Positions 50,684 to 59,962 of a stretch of 64,000 bases of DNA are shown in pieces. How positions within the stretch are numbered: the stretch's first letter is position 1; every line of letters begins with the position of its first letter. Made by a program: the position numbers and the translations under genes. The notes below the pieces were generated by a model. It did no database searches and was not told the DNA's origin. It saw nothing but the letters and a program-made list of their open reading frames with translations. Source of the DNA: Hafnia alvei (GTDB lineage Bacteria; Pseudomonadota; Gammaproteobacteria; Enterobacterales; Enterobacteriaceae); NCBI RefSeq assembly GCF_034424155.1, contig NZ_CP139992.1, forward strand, positions 1,132,012 through 1,196,011, written 5' to 3'.

Positions 50684-50834
50684 GAGCAAAGAGCATCGAT
50701 ATGTGAAGTCAAAGAACTATCACCTGATAAGAATAGTACCGATAGGGAATTTATCAAGTTGGTGTGTATTACAGCAGGCATTCAATGAGTGCCTGTGATA
50801 ATGCATTCATATACGCATAATAAAGCGTGGAAGG

Positions 50835-51347
50835 TTAACTGCGGACTTTATAATTGATGATTTGCTCACCGATGGATAAGGCGCGTTTAAATAAGCGGAC
50901 GCACTCATCGATTGCCTCTTTGTTAAAGCCGTTAACGCTAACATAAGATCCATCTTTGAAATCCTGAGCTAAAGACTGAAGGATTTGATGGTACTGGACC
51001 AAAAGTTTAGTTCTCTCCACACCAAGCAAGCCAACTTTGTTTAGATTAGCGTTGTAAAATCGAGCAAAGTCATCAGGGATTAAGATTATATACTTAGCTG
51101 CCTTTCCATCCAGTATATCCGGATGATTTGAAAATGAGATAAATGATTCAAGGTACCCCCTTTCCTTTATGATGGTTTGCAGTGCCTCGACTTCAGCAAT
51201 AAATCCGGCTGCAAATGATAACTTTTCAATATCATGATTGTTACTACTAATCCTGTAGTTAACCCAGCCAGAAATACTAGCACCAATACAAGCACCGATT
51301 AAACCCGAGCCAGCAGCGATCAACTGATTGATAGTTGTGATTTCCAT
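50835..51347 (-). CDS. Hypothetical membrane-anchored prophage cargo protein
   Basis: 170 residues. One membrane span near the N-terminus (LIAAGSGLIGACIGASISGW) has many small residues, followed by a mostly helical, charged cytoplasmic or periplasmic domain. I do not recognise it. It is antisense to the late genes, between Rz and cos, with its own terminator: a classical cargo (moron) gene at the right end of the virion genome. Superinfection exclusion is a possible role. Confidence 0.65.
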   Translation of the reverse strand: MEITTINQLIAAGSGLIGACIGASISGWVNYRISSNNHDIEKLSFAAGFIAEVEALQTIIKERGYLESFISFSNHPDILDGKAAKYIILIPDDFARFYNANLNKVGLLGVERTKLLVQYHQILQSLAQDFKDGSYVSVNGFNKEAIDECVRLFKRALSIGEQIINYKVRS

Positions 51348-51458
51348 TGTAATCCTACGCTCTATAAAACAATGAGAGACATATTACTTCATAAGTTATA
51401 TCAAGCATGACAAGTGTAAATATAACCATGGGAATTTATGGGAGTAATAATCAATGGG

Positions 51459-51818
51459 ATGCAGTATATACCATGTAATGTTCTTCCTGCGCGTATCGGC
51501 ATAGCTATCACTACTTACAATCGCGCTGATGCCCTTTCTCGCACTATATGGCTGAGCAGTATCGCGACAATAAGAACGTTACTTATACCTGTCAGCGCGG
51601 CGTGATGCTGTATTACCACCGAAGTGCCATTGAGAAGGTTGGCGGTTTCGATACTGTCTATGGTCGTGGTATGTACGAGCATCCTGATTTGGCATTGCGC
51701 ATTCATAACGCAGGATTAACCACATGGGCCTTTGCTGATGTAGTCGGCTCGGAAAAGCTGATTTATTCGCTCGATGAACAGGTGTTCACTGCATGTCTAT
51801 TATGGTGGTTGACCTAGT
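51459..51818 (+). pseudogene. Glycosyltransferase family 2 remnant
   Basis: The frame from ATG 51459 encodes the nucleotide-sugar-binding start of a GT-A enzyme (RIGIAITTYNRADALSRTI, from 51492). The reading then changes frame near 51545 and continues with a C-terminal part (GVMLYYHRSAIEKVGGFDT, YEHPDLALRIHNAGL). The middle of the catalytic domain, including the DxD region, is missing. It therefore appears as an internal deletion with a frame change and is not functional as a transferase. Confidence 0.75.
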
Positions 51819-51868
51819 AAATAATAATCATTATCGAAAAGGTACTCCCGAGGGGGGCCTCTGCCACG

Positions 51869-51880
51869 GGGCGGCGACCT
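51869..51880 (+). other. cos: cos site (cosN), lambda-identical cohesive end core
   Basis: GGGCGGCGACCT is the 12-base cohesive end of phage lambda; from memory of the lambda sequence the identity extends to ACG before it and CGCGG after it. It lies 127 bp before the small terminase gene, exactly as cos lies before lambda Nu1. Terminase should nick here to make the virion ends, so the prophage map permutes to terminase-first in the particle. Confidence 0.92.
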
Positions 51881-52006
51881 CGCGGAAAACGCCTCATTTT
51901 TGGATTTTGATCTGCCATCACCACTACCTCAACATTTTGAAAATAATAGTTAAATTATTTTTCAGTGGTGAATGTGACTGTTTTTTGTTCATCACTGGAG
52001 TGGAGA

Positions 52007-52504
52007 ATGGATAAAGAGTTAACAAATCTCACGCTCAATATCAGCCAACTTGCAGCACTTTCGGATGTTCATCGCCAAACAGTGACGGCGCGTCTAAAGA
52101 ATGTGGCAACTTCTGGTGGGAATGAATCAAACCTTAAGCTCTATAAATTAACGTCGGTTCTCTCTGAACTGATGAAGATGCCAACGCCGGTTTCAGGTAA
52201 TGACATGGCGCCGCAGGATCGCAAAGCTTGGTACCAGTCAGAACGTGAGCGGCTCAAATTCGAACAAGAGATAGGGGAGTTACTCCCCGCAAGTGATGTG
52301 GCACGGGAAATGGCGTCTATGGCCAAGGCGATGATCCAAGGTCTGGAAACCTTACCGGATATTCTTGAGCGTGATTGCGCGATGACACCATCAGCGGTGC
52401 TACGTGTTCAAAACATCATAGACGATATGCGTGATCAGATTGCCCAAAAAGTGGTTGATGCTGACACCTCAATGCCAGAGGAGGGAGAGCCAGAGGAGGC
52501 GTGA
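52007..52504 (+). CDS. Terminase small subunit (DUF1441/Nu1-like)
   Basis: 165 residues from ATG 52007. An N-terminal helix-turn-helix (LNISQLAALSDVHRQTVTARLKN) would bind cosB. Next is the DUF1441 block around WYQSERERLKFEQEIGELLP, and an acidic C-terminus that meets the large subunit. It recognises the phage DNA for packaging. Its stop overlaps the large-subunit ATG. Confidence 0.88.
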   Translation: MDKELTNLTLNISQLAALSDVHRQTVTARLKNVATSGGNESNLKLYKLTSVLSELMKMPTPVSGNDMAPQDRKAWYQSERERLKFEQEIGELLPASDVAREMASMAKAMIQGLETLPDILERDCAMTPSAVLRVQNIIDDMRDQIAQKVVDADTSMPEEGEPEEA

Positions 52505-54609
52505 TGGCGTCGCAGGTTACAGCCAGCGTATTACGTAAAAACACCTATGGATTACTGAGTGCGCCTCGGCGCATGCCTGTCGCGGATGCTGTTGCTCGGT
52601 ATATGCGTGTCCCCGTTGGGGCGGGTAACTCAGTACCTTGGGACCCGATGGTTGCGCCCTATATTGTAGAACCAATGAACTGCCTTGCCTCACGTGAATA
52701 TGATGCGGTGATATTCGTTGGCCCTGCGCGAACTGGTAAAACAATCGGACTCATTGATGGGTGGGTTGTCTATAACGTAGTTTGCGATCCTTCGGACATG
52801 CTGGTTATCCAGATGACGCAGGACAAAGCGCAAGAGCATTCTAAAAAACGTCTTGCCCGAACATTTCGCTGCAGTCCAGAAGTGACTAAATGCTTAAGCC
52901 CACGCCGCAACGATAATAATGTTTACGATCGCGTGTTCCTCAACGGTAGCTACTTAAAGTTGGGTTGGCCATCGATCAATGTCATGTCCTCATCGGACTT
53001 TAAATGCGTGGCGCTAACGGATTATGACCGTTTCCCCGAGGATATTGATGGAGAGGGGGATGGTTTTTCTCTGGCATCAAAACGCACGACAACCTTTATG
53101 TCCGCGGGTATGACGCTGGTGGAAAGCTCTCCCGGCAGAGAAATAACCGATCTGAAGTGGAAACGAACATCGATACATGAAGCACCACCAACGACAGGTA
53201 TTTTATCTCTCTATAACCGAGGTGATCGCCGTCGCTGGTATTGGCCTTGTCCTCACTGTGGTGAGTATTTCCAGCCAGCCATGAGCTCAATGAATGGCTA
53301 CCGTGATAATCCCGATCCTGTCGTTGCCAGTGAATCAGCTTTTTTGCTTTGCCCTCATTGCGAGGGACATATTTTGCCCGCACAAAAACGCGAGTTAAAT
53401 AATCTCGGGATATGGCTGATTGAAGGGCAGCGTATTGATCGGCATGGCGTGATTTCTGGCGAGGCGCGTCGATCACGTATCGCATCGTTTTGGATGGAAG
53501 GCCCCGCCGCGGCTTATCAAACATGGGCGCAACTGGTCTATAAATTACTGACTGCTGAGCAGGAGTATGAGCGAACAGGCAGTGAGGAAACGCTTAAGGC
53601 GGTTATTAATACGGACTGGGGATTGCCTTACGCACCACGCTCTAGCACCGAACAGCGTAAAGGAGAAAGCCTTAAGGCCCGCGCTGAGGAAGTGGCTAAG
53701 CGGACGGTGCCACCAGGAGTACGGTTTCTTGTGGCCACAGTCGATGTGCAGGGTGGTAAACACCGCCGCTTTGTTGTGCAGGTTATAGGTTATGGTGCTC
53801 ATGGTGAACGGTGGGTGATTGATCGATTCAATATCAAGCAGTCAATGCGTGCCGGGCCAAACGGCGAGAGCCTCCCCATTGACCCCGCAGGCTATCTCGA
53901 GGATTGGGATTTATTACGTACTGATGTACTTGATAGAACGTGGCCCTTAGCGGCTGATCCCACAAGTCATTTTCCGGTGTTGGCGATGGCAGTGGATAGC
54001 GGTGGTGAGGATGGCGTAACGGGTAACGCATATGACTTTTGGCGCCAGTGTCGTCGTGATGGGGTGCATAAAAAAGTCTATCTCTTTAAAGGGGCGAGCC
54101 AGTCAAACGGTAAGATCATCAGCAAAACACTGCCTGATAATACCGACCGACCGAATCGTCGTGCAGAGGCCCGCGGGGATGTGCCTCTTTATCTCTTACA
54201 AACGAATGCCCTCAAAGATCGAATCAATAACGCGCTATCGCGTGAAACGGTAGGGGCTAATTACATACATTTTCCTGAGTGGCTGGGTGAATGGTTCTAT
54301 GACGAGCTGACCTATGAGGAGCGAAGTCCAGACGGAAAATGGACGAAACCGGGCAAGGGGGCTAATGAAGCCTTCGACCTCATGGTGTATGCCCATGCAT
54401 TGGTTATGTTGCGCGGGTACGAAAGGATAAATTGGGAAAAACCACCTCCTTGGGCGCGATCACTTGATGAATCCACACCTGTATTATCGCCTCGCCCCGC
54501 TCAGACTAAAACATCCGAAGTATCAACTCATAAGACAACACAATCACAGACTCAGCATGAGGCTACGGCCTCGGCGTGGGCGCCATCGACGACAGGAGGC
54601 TGGTTATGA
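52504..54609 (+). CDS. Terminase large subunit (GpA family)
   Basis: 701 residues from ATG 52504 (TGATG overlap). The N-terminal packaging ATPase has Walker A VGPARTGKT. A zinc-ribbon-like pair of CPHC motifs lies at about 255-290, and the C-terminal nuclease follows. It matches the lambda gpA type, which makes staggered cuts at cos, in keeping with the cos site just upstream. It acts at the prohead portal. Confidence 0.93.
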   Translation: MASQVTASVLRKNTYGLLSAPRRMPVADAVARYMRVPVGAGNSVPWDPMVAPYIVEPMNCLASREYDAVIFVGPARTGKTIGLIDGWVVYNVVCDPSDMLVIQMTQDKAQEHSKKRLARTFRCSPEVTKCLSPRRNDNNVYDRVFLNGSYLKLGWPSINVMSSSDFKCVALTDYDRFPEDIDGEGDGFSLASKRTTTFMSAGMTLVESSPGREITDLKWKRTSIHEAPPTTGILSLYNRGDRRRWYWPCPHCGEYFQPAMSSMNGYRDNPDPVVASESAFLLCPHCEGHILPAQKRELNNLGIWLIEGQRIDRHGVISGEARRSRIASFWMEGPAAAYQTWAQLVYKLLTAEQEYERTGSEETLKAVINTDWGLPYAPRSSTEQRKGESLKARAEEVAKRTVPPGVRFLVATVDVQGGKHRRFVVQVIGYGAHGERWVIDRFNIKQSMRAGPNGESLPIDPAGYLEDWDLLRTDVLDRTWPLAADPTSHFPVLAMAVDSGGEDGVTGNAYDFWRQCRRDGVHKKVYLFKGASQSNGKIISKTLPDNTDRPNRRAEARGDVPLYLLQTNALKDRINNALSRETVGANYIHFPEWLGEWFYDELTYEERSPDGKWTKPGKGANEAFDLMVYAHALVMLRGYERINWEKPPPWARSLDESTPVLSPRPAQTKTSEVSTHKTTQSQTQHEATASAWAPSTTGGWL

Positions 54610-54821
54610 ATCAGACCGATATTGAAGACATGATCCAGTGTTATCTGGAAGCCGAGAAAACATTACTACAGGGGAAGTCGATCACCTTTAATGGACAGTC
54701 GATGACGATGGAGAACCTCGGCGAAATTCAGAAAGGCCGAATGTCTTGGGAGCGTCGTCTTGTGCAGTATCAAGCCAGCCAACGGGGACGGTCATCACAT
54801 AAACTGGCGAGGTTTGTATGA
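54606..54821 (+). CDS. Head-tail joining protein gpW-like
   Basis: 71 residues from ATG 54606, overlapping the terminase stop (ATGA). It is a small alpha-beta protein of the gpW family, with YLEAEKTLLQGKSITFNGQSM and the ending QYQASQRGRSSHKLARF. In lambda gpW closes the portal before gpFII and the tail attach. Its place between terminase and portal is the lambda one. Confidence 0.88.
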   Translation: MNQTDIEDMIQCYLEAEKTLLQGKSITFNGQSMTMENLGEIQKGRMSWERRLVQYQASQRGRSSHKLARFV

Positions 54822-56302
54822 GCCTATTAGATGAAGCCATTGGTTTAGTATCACCGGGCTGGAAAGCGGCACGTCTTAAATCTCGGGCGATGATCCGGGC
54901 GTATGAAGCCGTTACTCCGACAAGAACGCACCGTGCTAAACGTGAAAACCGCAATGCCAATCAGCTGACCCAATCAGGGGGGCGCTCGTTACGTGAGCAG
55001 GCTCGATGGCTCGATTGTAACCATGACTTGGTGATTGGTCTGTTGGATAAACTGGAGGAACGTATTGTTGGTGCCCGCGGAATCATTGTAGATCCTCAAC
55101 CCATTTTAAAAACGGGTTTGGTTGCCGATGAGTTAGCGAAAGACATTCGTGCGGCTTGGGCGGAGTGGTCTGTTGCGCCGGATGTTACAGGGCAGTTTAC
55201 GCGCCCCGTGCTAGAGCGGTTGATGGCACGCACGTGGTTACGTGATGGTGAGGTGTTTGGGCAAATGGTGAGCGGGGCGGCAGCAGGACTAAATCCTACG
55301 GGCAACGTTCCCTTTTGGATCGAAGCACTAGAGCCTGATTTTATCCCGCTTGAGCTAAATGACGAGGGTAAGGGGATTTGTCAGGGTGTTGCGCTCAATG
55401 AGTGGGGGCGTCCGACAAAATACGTTGTGTATAAAACATTAACTCGTTTGGGCAGCGCGCAGGGAAACACGAAAGAAATCGCCGCAGACAGCATGGTTCA
55501 TCTGAAGTTTATGCGTCGGTTGCACCAAATTCGTGGCAATAGTTTGCTCGCTGGGGTGCTGATGCGTCTAAGTGCACTCAAAGAGTATGAGGATGCTGAA
55601 CTGACTGCAGCGCGTATTGCGGCGGCTTTGGGCATGTTTGTTAAGAAAGGCGATCCCCAAACCTACGGTGATAACGAAGGTTCAGGATCATCAGATGGTC
55701 CTCGAGAATTAGATATCCAGCCGGGCATGCTTTTTGATGGGCTACAGCCCGGCGAAGATATTGGCATGATTAAATCCGACCGGCCGAATCCCAACCTAGA
55801 AACTTTCCGTAATGGCCAACTGCGAGCGGTTGCAGCCGGTAGCCGTGGAAGCTTTTCCAGTATTGCCCGTAACTACAACGGGACTTACAGCTCACAGCGC
55901 CAAGAGCTGGTGGAATCGTTTGAGGGCTACAGCATTTTGCAAGATGCATTTATCGCGGCGGTGAGTCGCCCGATTTACCGCAATTGGCTTCAAATGGCGA
56001 TCACATCAGGTGTGATTAATGTCCCCCTCGATGTGGATAGGGAGACTCTTTTCAATGCGGTATACAGCGGGCCGGTGATGCCGTGGATTGATCCGTTGAA
56101 AGAGGCTAATTCGTGGCGGGTGCTTTTACGTGGCGGTGCAGCCACGGAGGGCGATTGGGTTCGGGCTCGGGGGGCAAATCCGGGCGATGTTAAACGCCGC
56201 CGCAAGGCCGAAATTGATGAAAACGCCACCTTAGGACTGAAATTTGACACAGACCCGGCGAACGATAAAGGGGAAGGCAGTGAGCAAAAAACAAAAAAAT
56301 AG
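54818..56302 (+). CDS. Portal protein (lambda gpB family)
   Basis: 494 residues, overlapping gpW by 4 nt. Features of the lambda portal family are GRSLREQARWLDCNHDL, TWLRDGEVFGQMV, and QRQELVESFEGYSILQDAFI. It forms the dodecameric ring through which DNA enters the prohead and onto which the tail connector is built. Its end overlaps the protease-capsid start by 23 nt. Confidence 0.93.
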   Translation: MSLLDEAIGLVSPGWKAARLKSRAMIRAYEAVTPTRTHRAKRENRNANQLTQSGGRSLREQARWLDCNHDLVIGLLDKLEERIVGARGIIVDPQPILKTGLVADELAKDIRAAWAEWSVAPDVTGQFTRPVLERLMARTWLRDGEVFGQMVSGAAAGLNPTGNVPFWIEALEPDFIPLELNDEGKGICQGVALNEWGRPTKYVVYKTLTRLGSAQGNTKEIAADSMVHLKFMRRLHQIRGNSLLAGVLMRLSALKEYEDAELTAARIAAALGMFVKKGDPQTYGDNEGSGSSDGPRELDIQPGMLFDGLQPGEDIGMIKSDRPNPNLETFRNGQLRAVAAGSRGSFSSIARNYNGTYSSQRQELVESFEGYSILQDAFIAAVSRPIYRNWLQMAITSGVINVPLDVDRETLFNAVYSGPVMPWIDPLKEANSWRVLLRGGAATEGDWVRARGANPGDVKRRRKAEIDENATLGLKFDTDPANDKGEGSEQKTKK

Positions 56303-58292
56303 TGTGTTTATGACTCCGCGAGCGGCTGCGAACGGGGAGAAAAACTGGTTTCGAATGAAAGCCAGTGGAGAACGGTCTGCTGATATTTATATCTTTGATG
56401 AGATCGGTTATTGGGGAGTGAGTGCGCGGCAGTTTGCTAGCACATTGAAAGCGCTGGGCGAGTTAGACCATATCAACTTACATATTCACTCGCCGGGTGG
56501 AGATGTGTTTGATGGCATTGCCATTTACAACTTACTTAACAGCCACCCTGCGAGCAAAACGGTCTATATCGATGGGCTGGCCGCATCGATGGCTTCAGTT
56601 ATTGCGATGGTCGGCAACCCTATCATCATGCCTGAAAATGCGATGATGATGATCCACAAGCCGTGGGGCATTACGGGGGGCGATGCGGATGATATGCGTG
56701 ATTACGCCGATCTCCTTGATAAGGTCGAAACGGTGCTTATCCCCGCATATGCCAAGAAAACCGGCAAGACTACTGACGAATTAGCCGACATGCTGAGCGC
56801 TGAAACATGGCTTTCTGGACGAGAGTGTGTGGAGCATGGTTTTGCTGATCAACTGACAACATCTGTGCAGGCAATGGCTTGCATTCATTCAAAACGTATT
56901 GAGGATTTTGATTCCATGCCTAATTCATTAAAGAATATGATTATTGCGCCAAAGGCCCAAGCCCCCGTATCAACACCACAGGCAGCTCCGACTGCTGCGC
57001 CAGCCACGGTTGATGAGAACGCTATCCGCGCTCAGGCGCGAGAAGAACAAAAACAGCGCATTAATGGTATTAAAGACCTGTTTGCGATGTTTGGCGGTAA
57101 GCATCAAACCCTGCAGGCATCCTGTATTGAGGATATCGAATGTTCTGTCGAGCAAGCGAAAGATAAACTGCTTGCTGAATTGGGCAAAGATGCGACGCCA
57201 TCAAATAAGAACACGCCTCATAACCTTATTCATGCGAGTAACGGTAATTTCACCGGTGACGGTATTCGTCAGGCGATTATGGCGCGTGCAGGCTATGAAG
57301 AACGTCAGAATGATAACGTCTACAACGGTATGACATTGCGTGAATATGCACGTATGTCACTGACTGAGCGCGGTATTGGCGTGTCCTCGTTGAATCCTGT
57401 TCAAATGGTGGGGCTGGCGCTAACCCACAGTACATCGGATTTTGGCAATATCCTGCTCGATGTCGCGAATAAGTCGATCTTGCAAGGGTGGGAAGAGGCG
57501 GAGGAAACCTTCGAGCTCTGGACTAAAAAAGGGCAGTTGTCGGACTTTAAAACCGCTCATCGTGTCGGTTTAGGGGGCTTCCCTTCCCTGCGTAAGGTTC
57601 GAGAGGGGGCAGAGTATAAATACATCACAACCAAAGATCGTGGTGAGTCAATTGCCTTGGCAACCTACGGTGAAATTTTCTCAATTACGCGTCAGGCACT
57701 GATTAACGATGATCTAAACCAGTTAACTGATGTCCCGATGAAAATGGGCCGAGCAGCGAAGGCGACCATTGGCGATCTGGTTTATGAAATTCTTACGGCG
57801 AACGCCGTGCTGTCTGATGGTAAAAAACTCTTCAGTCCAGACCACAAGAACGTAAGCACTGGGGCGATTGATGTCGCTAATTTGGACAAAGCCCGCTTGT
57901 TGATGCGAACCCAAAAAGAAGGTGATCGAAGCCTTAATATCCGTCCAGCATTTATGCTGGTACCAACAGCGCTAGAAACACTCGCTAATCAGACGATTAA
58001 GTCTGTAAGCGTCAAAGGTGCCGATATCAACGCGGGGATCATCAACCCAATCCAGAACTTTGCAACCGTCATCAGTGAAGCCCGTCTGGATGATAAAGAT
58101 GCAGCCGCATGGTATCTGGCGGCGGCTAAAGGGACGGATACGATTGAGGTTGCTTATCTTAATGGTGTGGATGTGCCCTATATCGATCAGCAAGAAGGCT
58201 TTAATACTGACGGGATTGCCACTAAGGTCCGTATTGATGCCGGTGTAGCTCCGTTAGATCATCGCGGTTTGGTGTATTCAAGCGGCAAATAA
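56280..58292 (+). CDS. ClpP-like prohead protease fused to major capsid protein
   Basis: 670 residues from GTG 56280, with a GGGGAAGG site. The ClpP-like serine protease domain (about 10-215) has HSPGGDVFDG, the Ser in GLAASMASVIAM and the His in MMMIHKPWG. An Ala/Pro/Gln-rich scaffold-like linker (about 230-310) leads to an HK97-fold capsid part (about 330-670). The protease presumably cuts itself free during prohead maturation. Two or three separate genes in lambda (C, Nu3, E) are one frame here. A terminator follows. Confidence 0.88.
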   Translation: MSKKQKNSVFMTPRAAANGEKNWFRMKASGERSADIYIFDEIGYWGVSARQFASTLKALGELDHINLHIHSPGGDVFDGIAIYNLLNSHPASKTVYIDGLAASMASVIAMVGNPIIMPENAMMMIHKPWGITGGDADDMRDYADLLDKVETVLIPAYAKKTGKTTDELADMLSAETWLSGRECVEHGFADQLTTSVQAMACIHSKRIEDFDSMPNSLKNMIIAPKAQAPVSTPQAAPTAAPATVDENAIRAQAREEQKQRINGIKDLFAMFGGKHQTLQASCIEDIECSVEQAKDKLLAELGKDATPSNKNTPHNLIHASNGNFTGDGIRQAIMARAGYEERQNDNVYNGMTLREYARMSLTERGIGVSSLNPVQMVGLALTHSTSDFGNILLDVANKSILQGWEEAEETFELWTKKGQLSDFKTAHRVGLGGFPSLRKVREGAEYKYITTKDRGESIALATYGEIFSITRQALINDDLNQLTDVPMKMGRAAKATIGDLVYEILTANAVLSDGKKLFSPDHKNVSTGAIDVANLDKARLLMRTQKEGDRSLNIRPAFMLVPTALETLANQTIKSVSVKGADINAGIINPIQNFATVISEARLDDKDAAAWYLAAAKGTDTIEVAYLNGVDVPYIDQQEGFNTDGIATKVRIDAGVAPLDHRGLVYSSGK

Positions 58293-58315
58293 CTTTCCAC
58301 ACATGTGATGTGAAC

Positions 58316-58335
58316 AGCCCTAACGGGCTTTTTTT
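58316..58335 (+). terminator. Intrinsic terminator after capsid gene
   Basis: AGCCC, loop TAAC, GGGCT is followed by six further Ts, 24 bp after the stop. It probably attenuates the late transcript, keeping capsid mRNA in excess unless Q-modified polymerase passes. Confidence 0.8.
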
Positions 58336-58377
58336 ATACCTAAAATCCGGCCCCATTGGGGCCGTGGAGCAAAGAGT

Positions 58378-58704
58378 ATGGCTACGAATTTTGTGCAAGA
58401 TGGCAATGTGATCGAGGTTGTTAATGGTAACGCCGACCTAATTTCCAGCGGTGAACCTATCGTAATTGGCGATATTGTCGGTGTGGCAATTACTGATATT
58501 CCCGTGGGCGATGCAGGGGCCGCAATGGTAAGTGGTGTCTTTTTGCTACCAAAATTAGCGGCAGACGTGATCCCTATGGGGAAAAAAGTGGCGCTAAAAG
58601 ATGGGAAAATTCAATTGGACGCTACTGATGCGGTGGCCGCAGGCATTGCATGGAAGGCTGCTGATAAAAATAGCGCCATGATTGAAGTGAAACTCAATGG
58701 CTAG
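58378..58704 (+). CDS. DUF2190 capsid-associated protein
   Basis: 108 residues, small and beta-rich with repeated glycines (GEPIVIGDIVGVAITDI, VFLLPKLAADVI), typical of DUF2190. Such proteins lie after the capsid gene of siphophages and probably decorate or stabilise the head, the place of lambda gpD. Start overlaps none; the stop overlaps the next gene by 8 nt. Confidence 0.8.
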   Translation: MATNFVQDGNVIEVVNGNADLISSGEPIVIGDIVGVAITDIPVGDAGAAMVSGVFLLPKLAADVIPMGKKVALKDGKIQLDATDAVAAGIAWKAADKNSAMIEVKLNG

Positions 58705-58972
58705 TCCGTTTGTGCAGCTCACGGCAAAAATGGATCGTGTGACCGCTGAACGCTTTGGCAAAGCGGTCACCATCAATGGGCAGTCTTATACGGCCGTTGA
58801 GTCTCATCTATTGCCTGAAATGGGCCCTGTGCAGGGGGATGGTGTTTCATTAGTGGTTTTTTCATTGGCATATTCACCACGCCGCAACGACAACGTGGTG
58901 GTGGATGATGGGTCCTATATCGTCACCCGTCATCAGCTCTTTAATGGAAAACCTCAGATTTGGCTGGAGTAG
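58697..58972 (+). CDS. Head-tail joining protein (gpFII-like)
   Basis: 91 residues of the phage attachment/ATP-binding-sugar-transporter-like family to which lambda gpFII belongs (MDRVTAERFGKAVTINGQSY, SYIVTRHQLFNGKPQIWLE). It completes the head connector to which the tail binds. It is coupled to the DUF2190 gene by overlap. Confidence 0.75.
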   Translation: MASPFVQLTAKMDRVTAERFGKAVTINGQSYTAVESHLLPEMGPVQGDGVSLVVFSLAYSPRRNDNVVVDDGSYIVTRHQLFNGKPQIWLE

Positions 58973-58976
58973 CGTT

Positions 58977-59555
58977 ATGTCAGTTAAAGGGCTTGAACAG
59001 GCGATCCTAAATCTGAATAGCTTGAGTCGGATAATGGTGCCCACGGCAACGGCGCAGGCCGTCAATCGTGTGGCCGCGCGAGCCATTAGTCACAGCACGC
59101 GTAAGGTAGCAAAAGAAGCGCGAGTGGATGACAACCGGCGAAAGGGGCTCCCTGTCAAATTGGTCAGGCAGCGAGCTCGATTAAGGAAGGCCAAACCGGA
59201 TCGTCCAATTGCGTCGATCAAAATAAATCGAGGCAACCTTCCGGCGATCAAATTAGGCGCGGCGCGTGTGCGTCTCTCTCGTCGCAGAGAGGCCAAACAC
59301 GGTAAGGGCAGCGTACTTAAAGTGGGGCCCTACACCTTTCGCAATGCTTTTATTCAGCAACTAGCTAATGGCCGCTGGCAAGTGATGCGCCGTGTTGGGC
59401 GTGCCCGTTATCCCATTGATGTGGTGAAGGTCCCCCTGTCTGGGCCGTTGACCGAAGCATTTATGGCATCGTCGTCACAACTTATCGATAGCGACATGCC
59501 AAAAGAGTTGGCCTCGGCGCTGAAAAATCAACTGAGACTACATATCAAACGATGA
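58977..59555 (+). CDS. Minor tail protein Z-like
   Basis: 192 residues from ATG 58977, strongly basic, matching the lambda gpZ family (TAQAVNRVAARAISHSTRKV, NAFIQQLANGRWQVMRR). gpZ acts at the head-proximal tail end for correct joining and DNA entry. Its stop overlaps the gpU-like gene by 4 nt. Confidence 0.87.
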   Translation: MSVKGLEQAILNLNSLSRIMVPTATAQAVNRVAARAISHSTRKVAKEARVDDNRRKGLPVKLVRQRARLRKAKPDRPIASIKINRGNLPAIKLGAARVRLSRRREAKHGKGSVLKVGPYTFRNAFIQQLANGRWQVMRRVGRARYPIDVVKVPLSGPLTEAFMASSSQLIDSDMPKELASALKNQLRLHIKR

Positions 59556-59953
59556 GCAAACATACCCAGATCCGTCAGGCCGTAACGTCACAGCTTCAAC
59601 GTGAAATTACTGAGCCAGTGACATGGTTTGATGGGCGCCCTGCCTTTCTTGATGAGCAAGATCTTCCCGCTGTTGCCGTTTATCTCTCTGATGCGGAATA
59701 CACCGGAGACACCTTGGATGAGGATAGTTGGCAAGCAGCGTTACATGTTGAGGTGTTTCTTAAATCGGCCCAGCCAGACAGTGCGCTAGATAGCTGGATG
59801 GAGTCGCACATTTATCCCGCACTGTCCAATATCCCAACGCTCGATACCCTGATCGAGACGATGACCCCCCAAGGTTATGACTACCAACGTGATGAGGAGA
59901 TGGCGACGTGGGGCTCGGTTGATCTGACTTATCTTCTCACTTATTCAATGTAA
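59552..59953 (+). CDS. Tail terminator protein U-like
   Basis: 133 residues, acidic, matching lambda gpU (HTQIRQAVTSQLQREI start, LPAVAVYLSDAEYTGDTLDEDSW). gpU forms the ring that stops tail tube growth and joins the head. ATGA overlap with the Z-like gene. Confidence 0.87.
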   Translation: MSKHTQIRQAVTSQLQREITEPVTWFDGRPAFLDEQDLPAVAVYLSDAEYTGDTLDEDSWQAALHVEVFLKSAQPDSALDSWMESHIYPALSNIPTLDTLIETMTPQGYDYQRDEEMATWGSVDLTYLLTYSM

Positions 59954-59962
59954 GGATGTTAT

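Noticed and set aside
50452-50781. Minus-strand frame of 109 codons after the cargo gene
   Set aside because: It runs through the perfect terminator hairpin and has no ribosome site or protein-like features.
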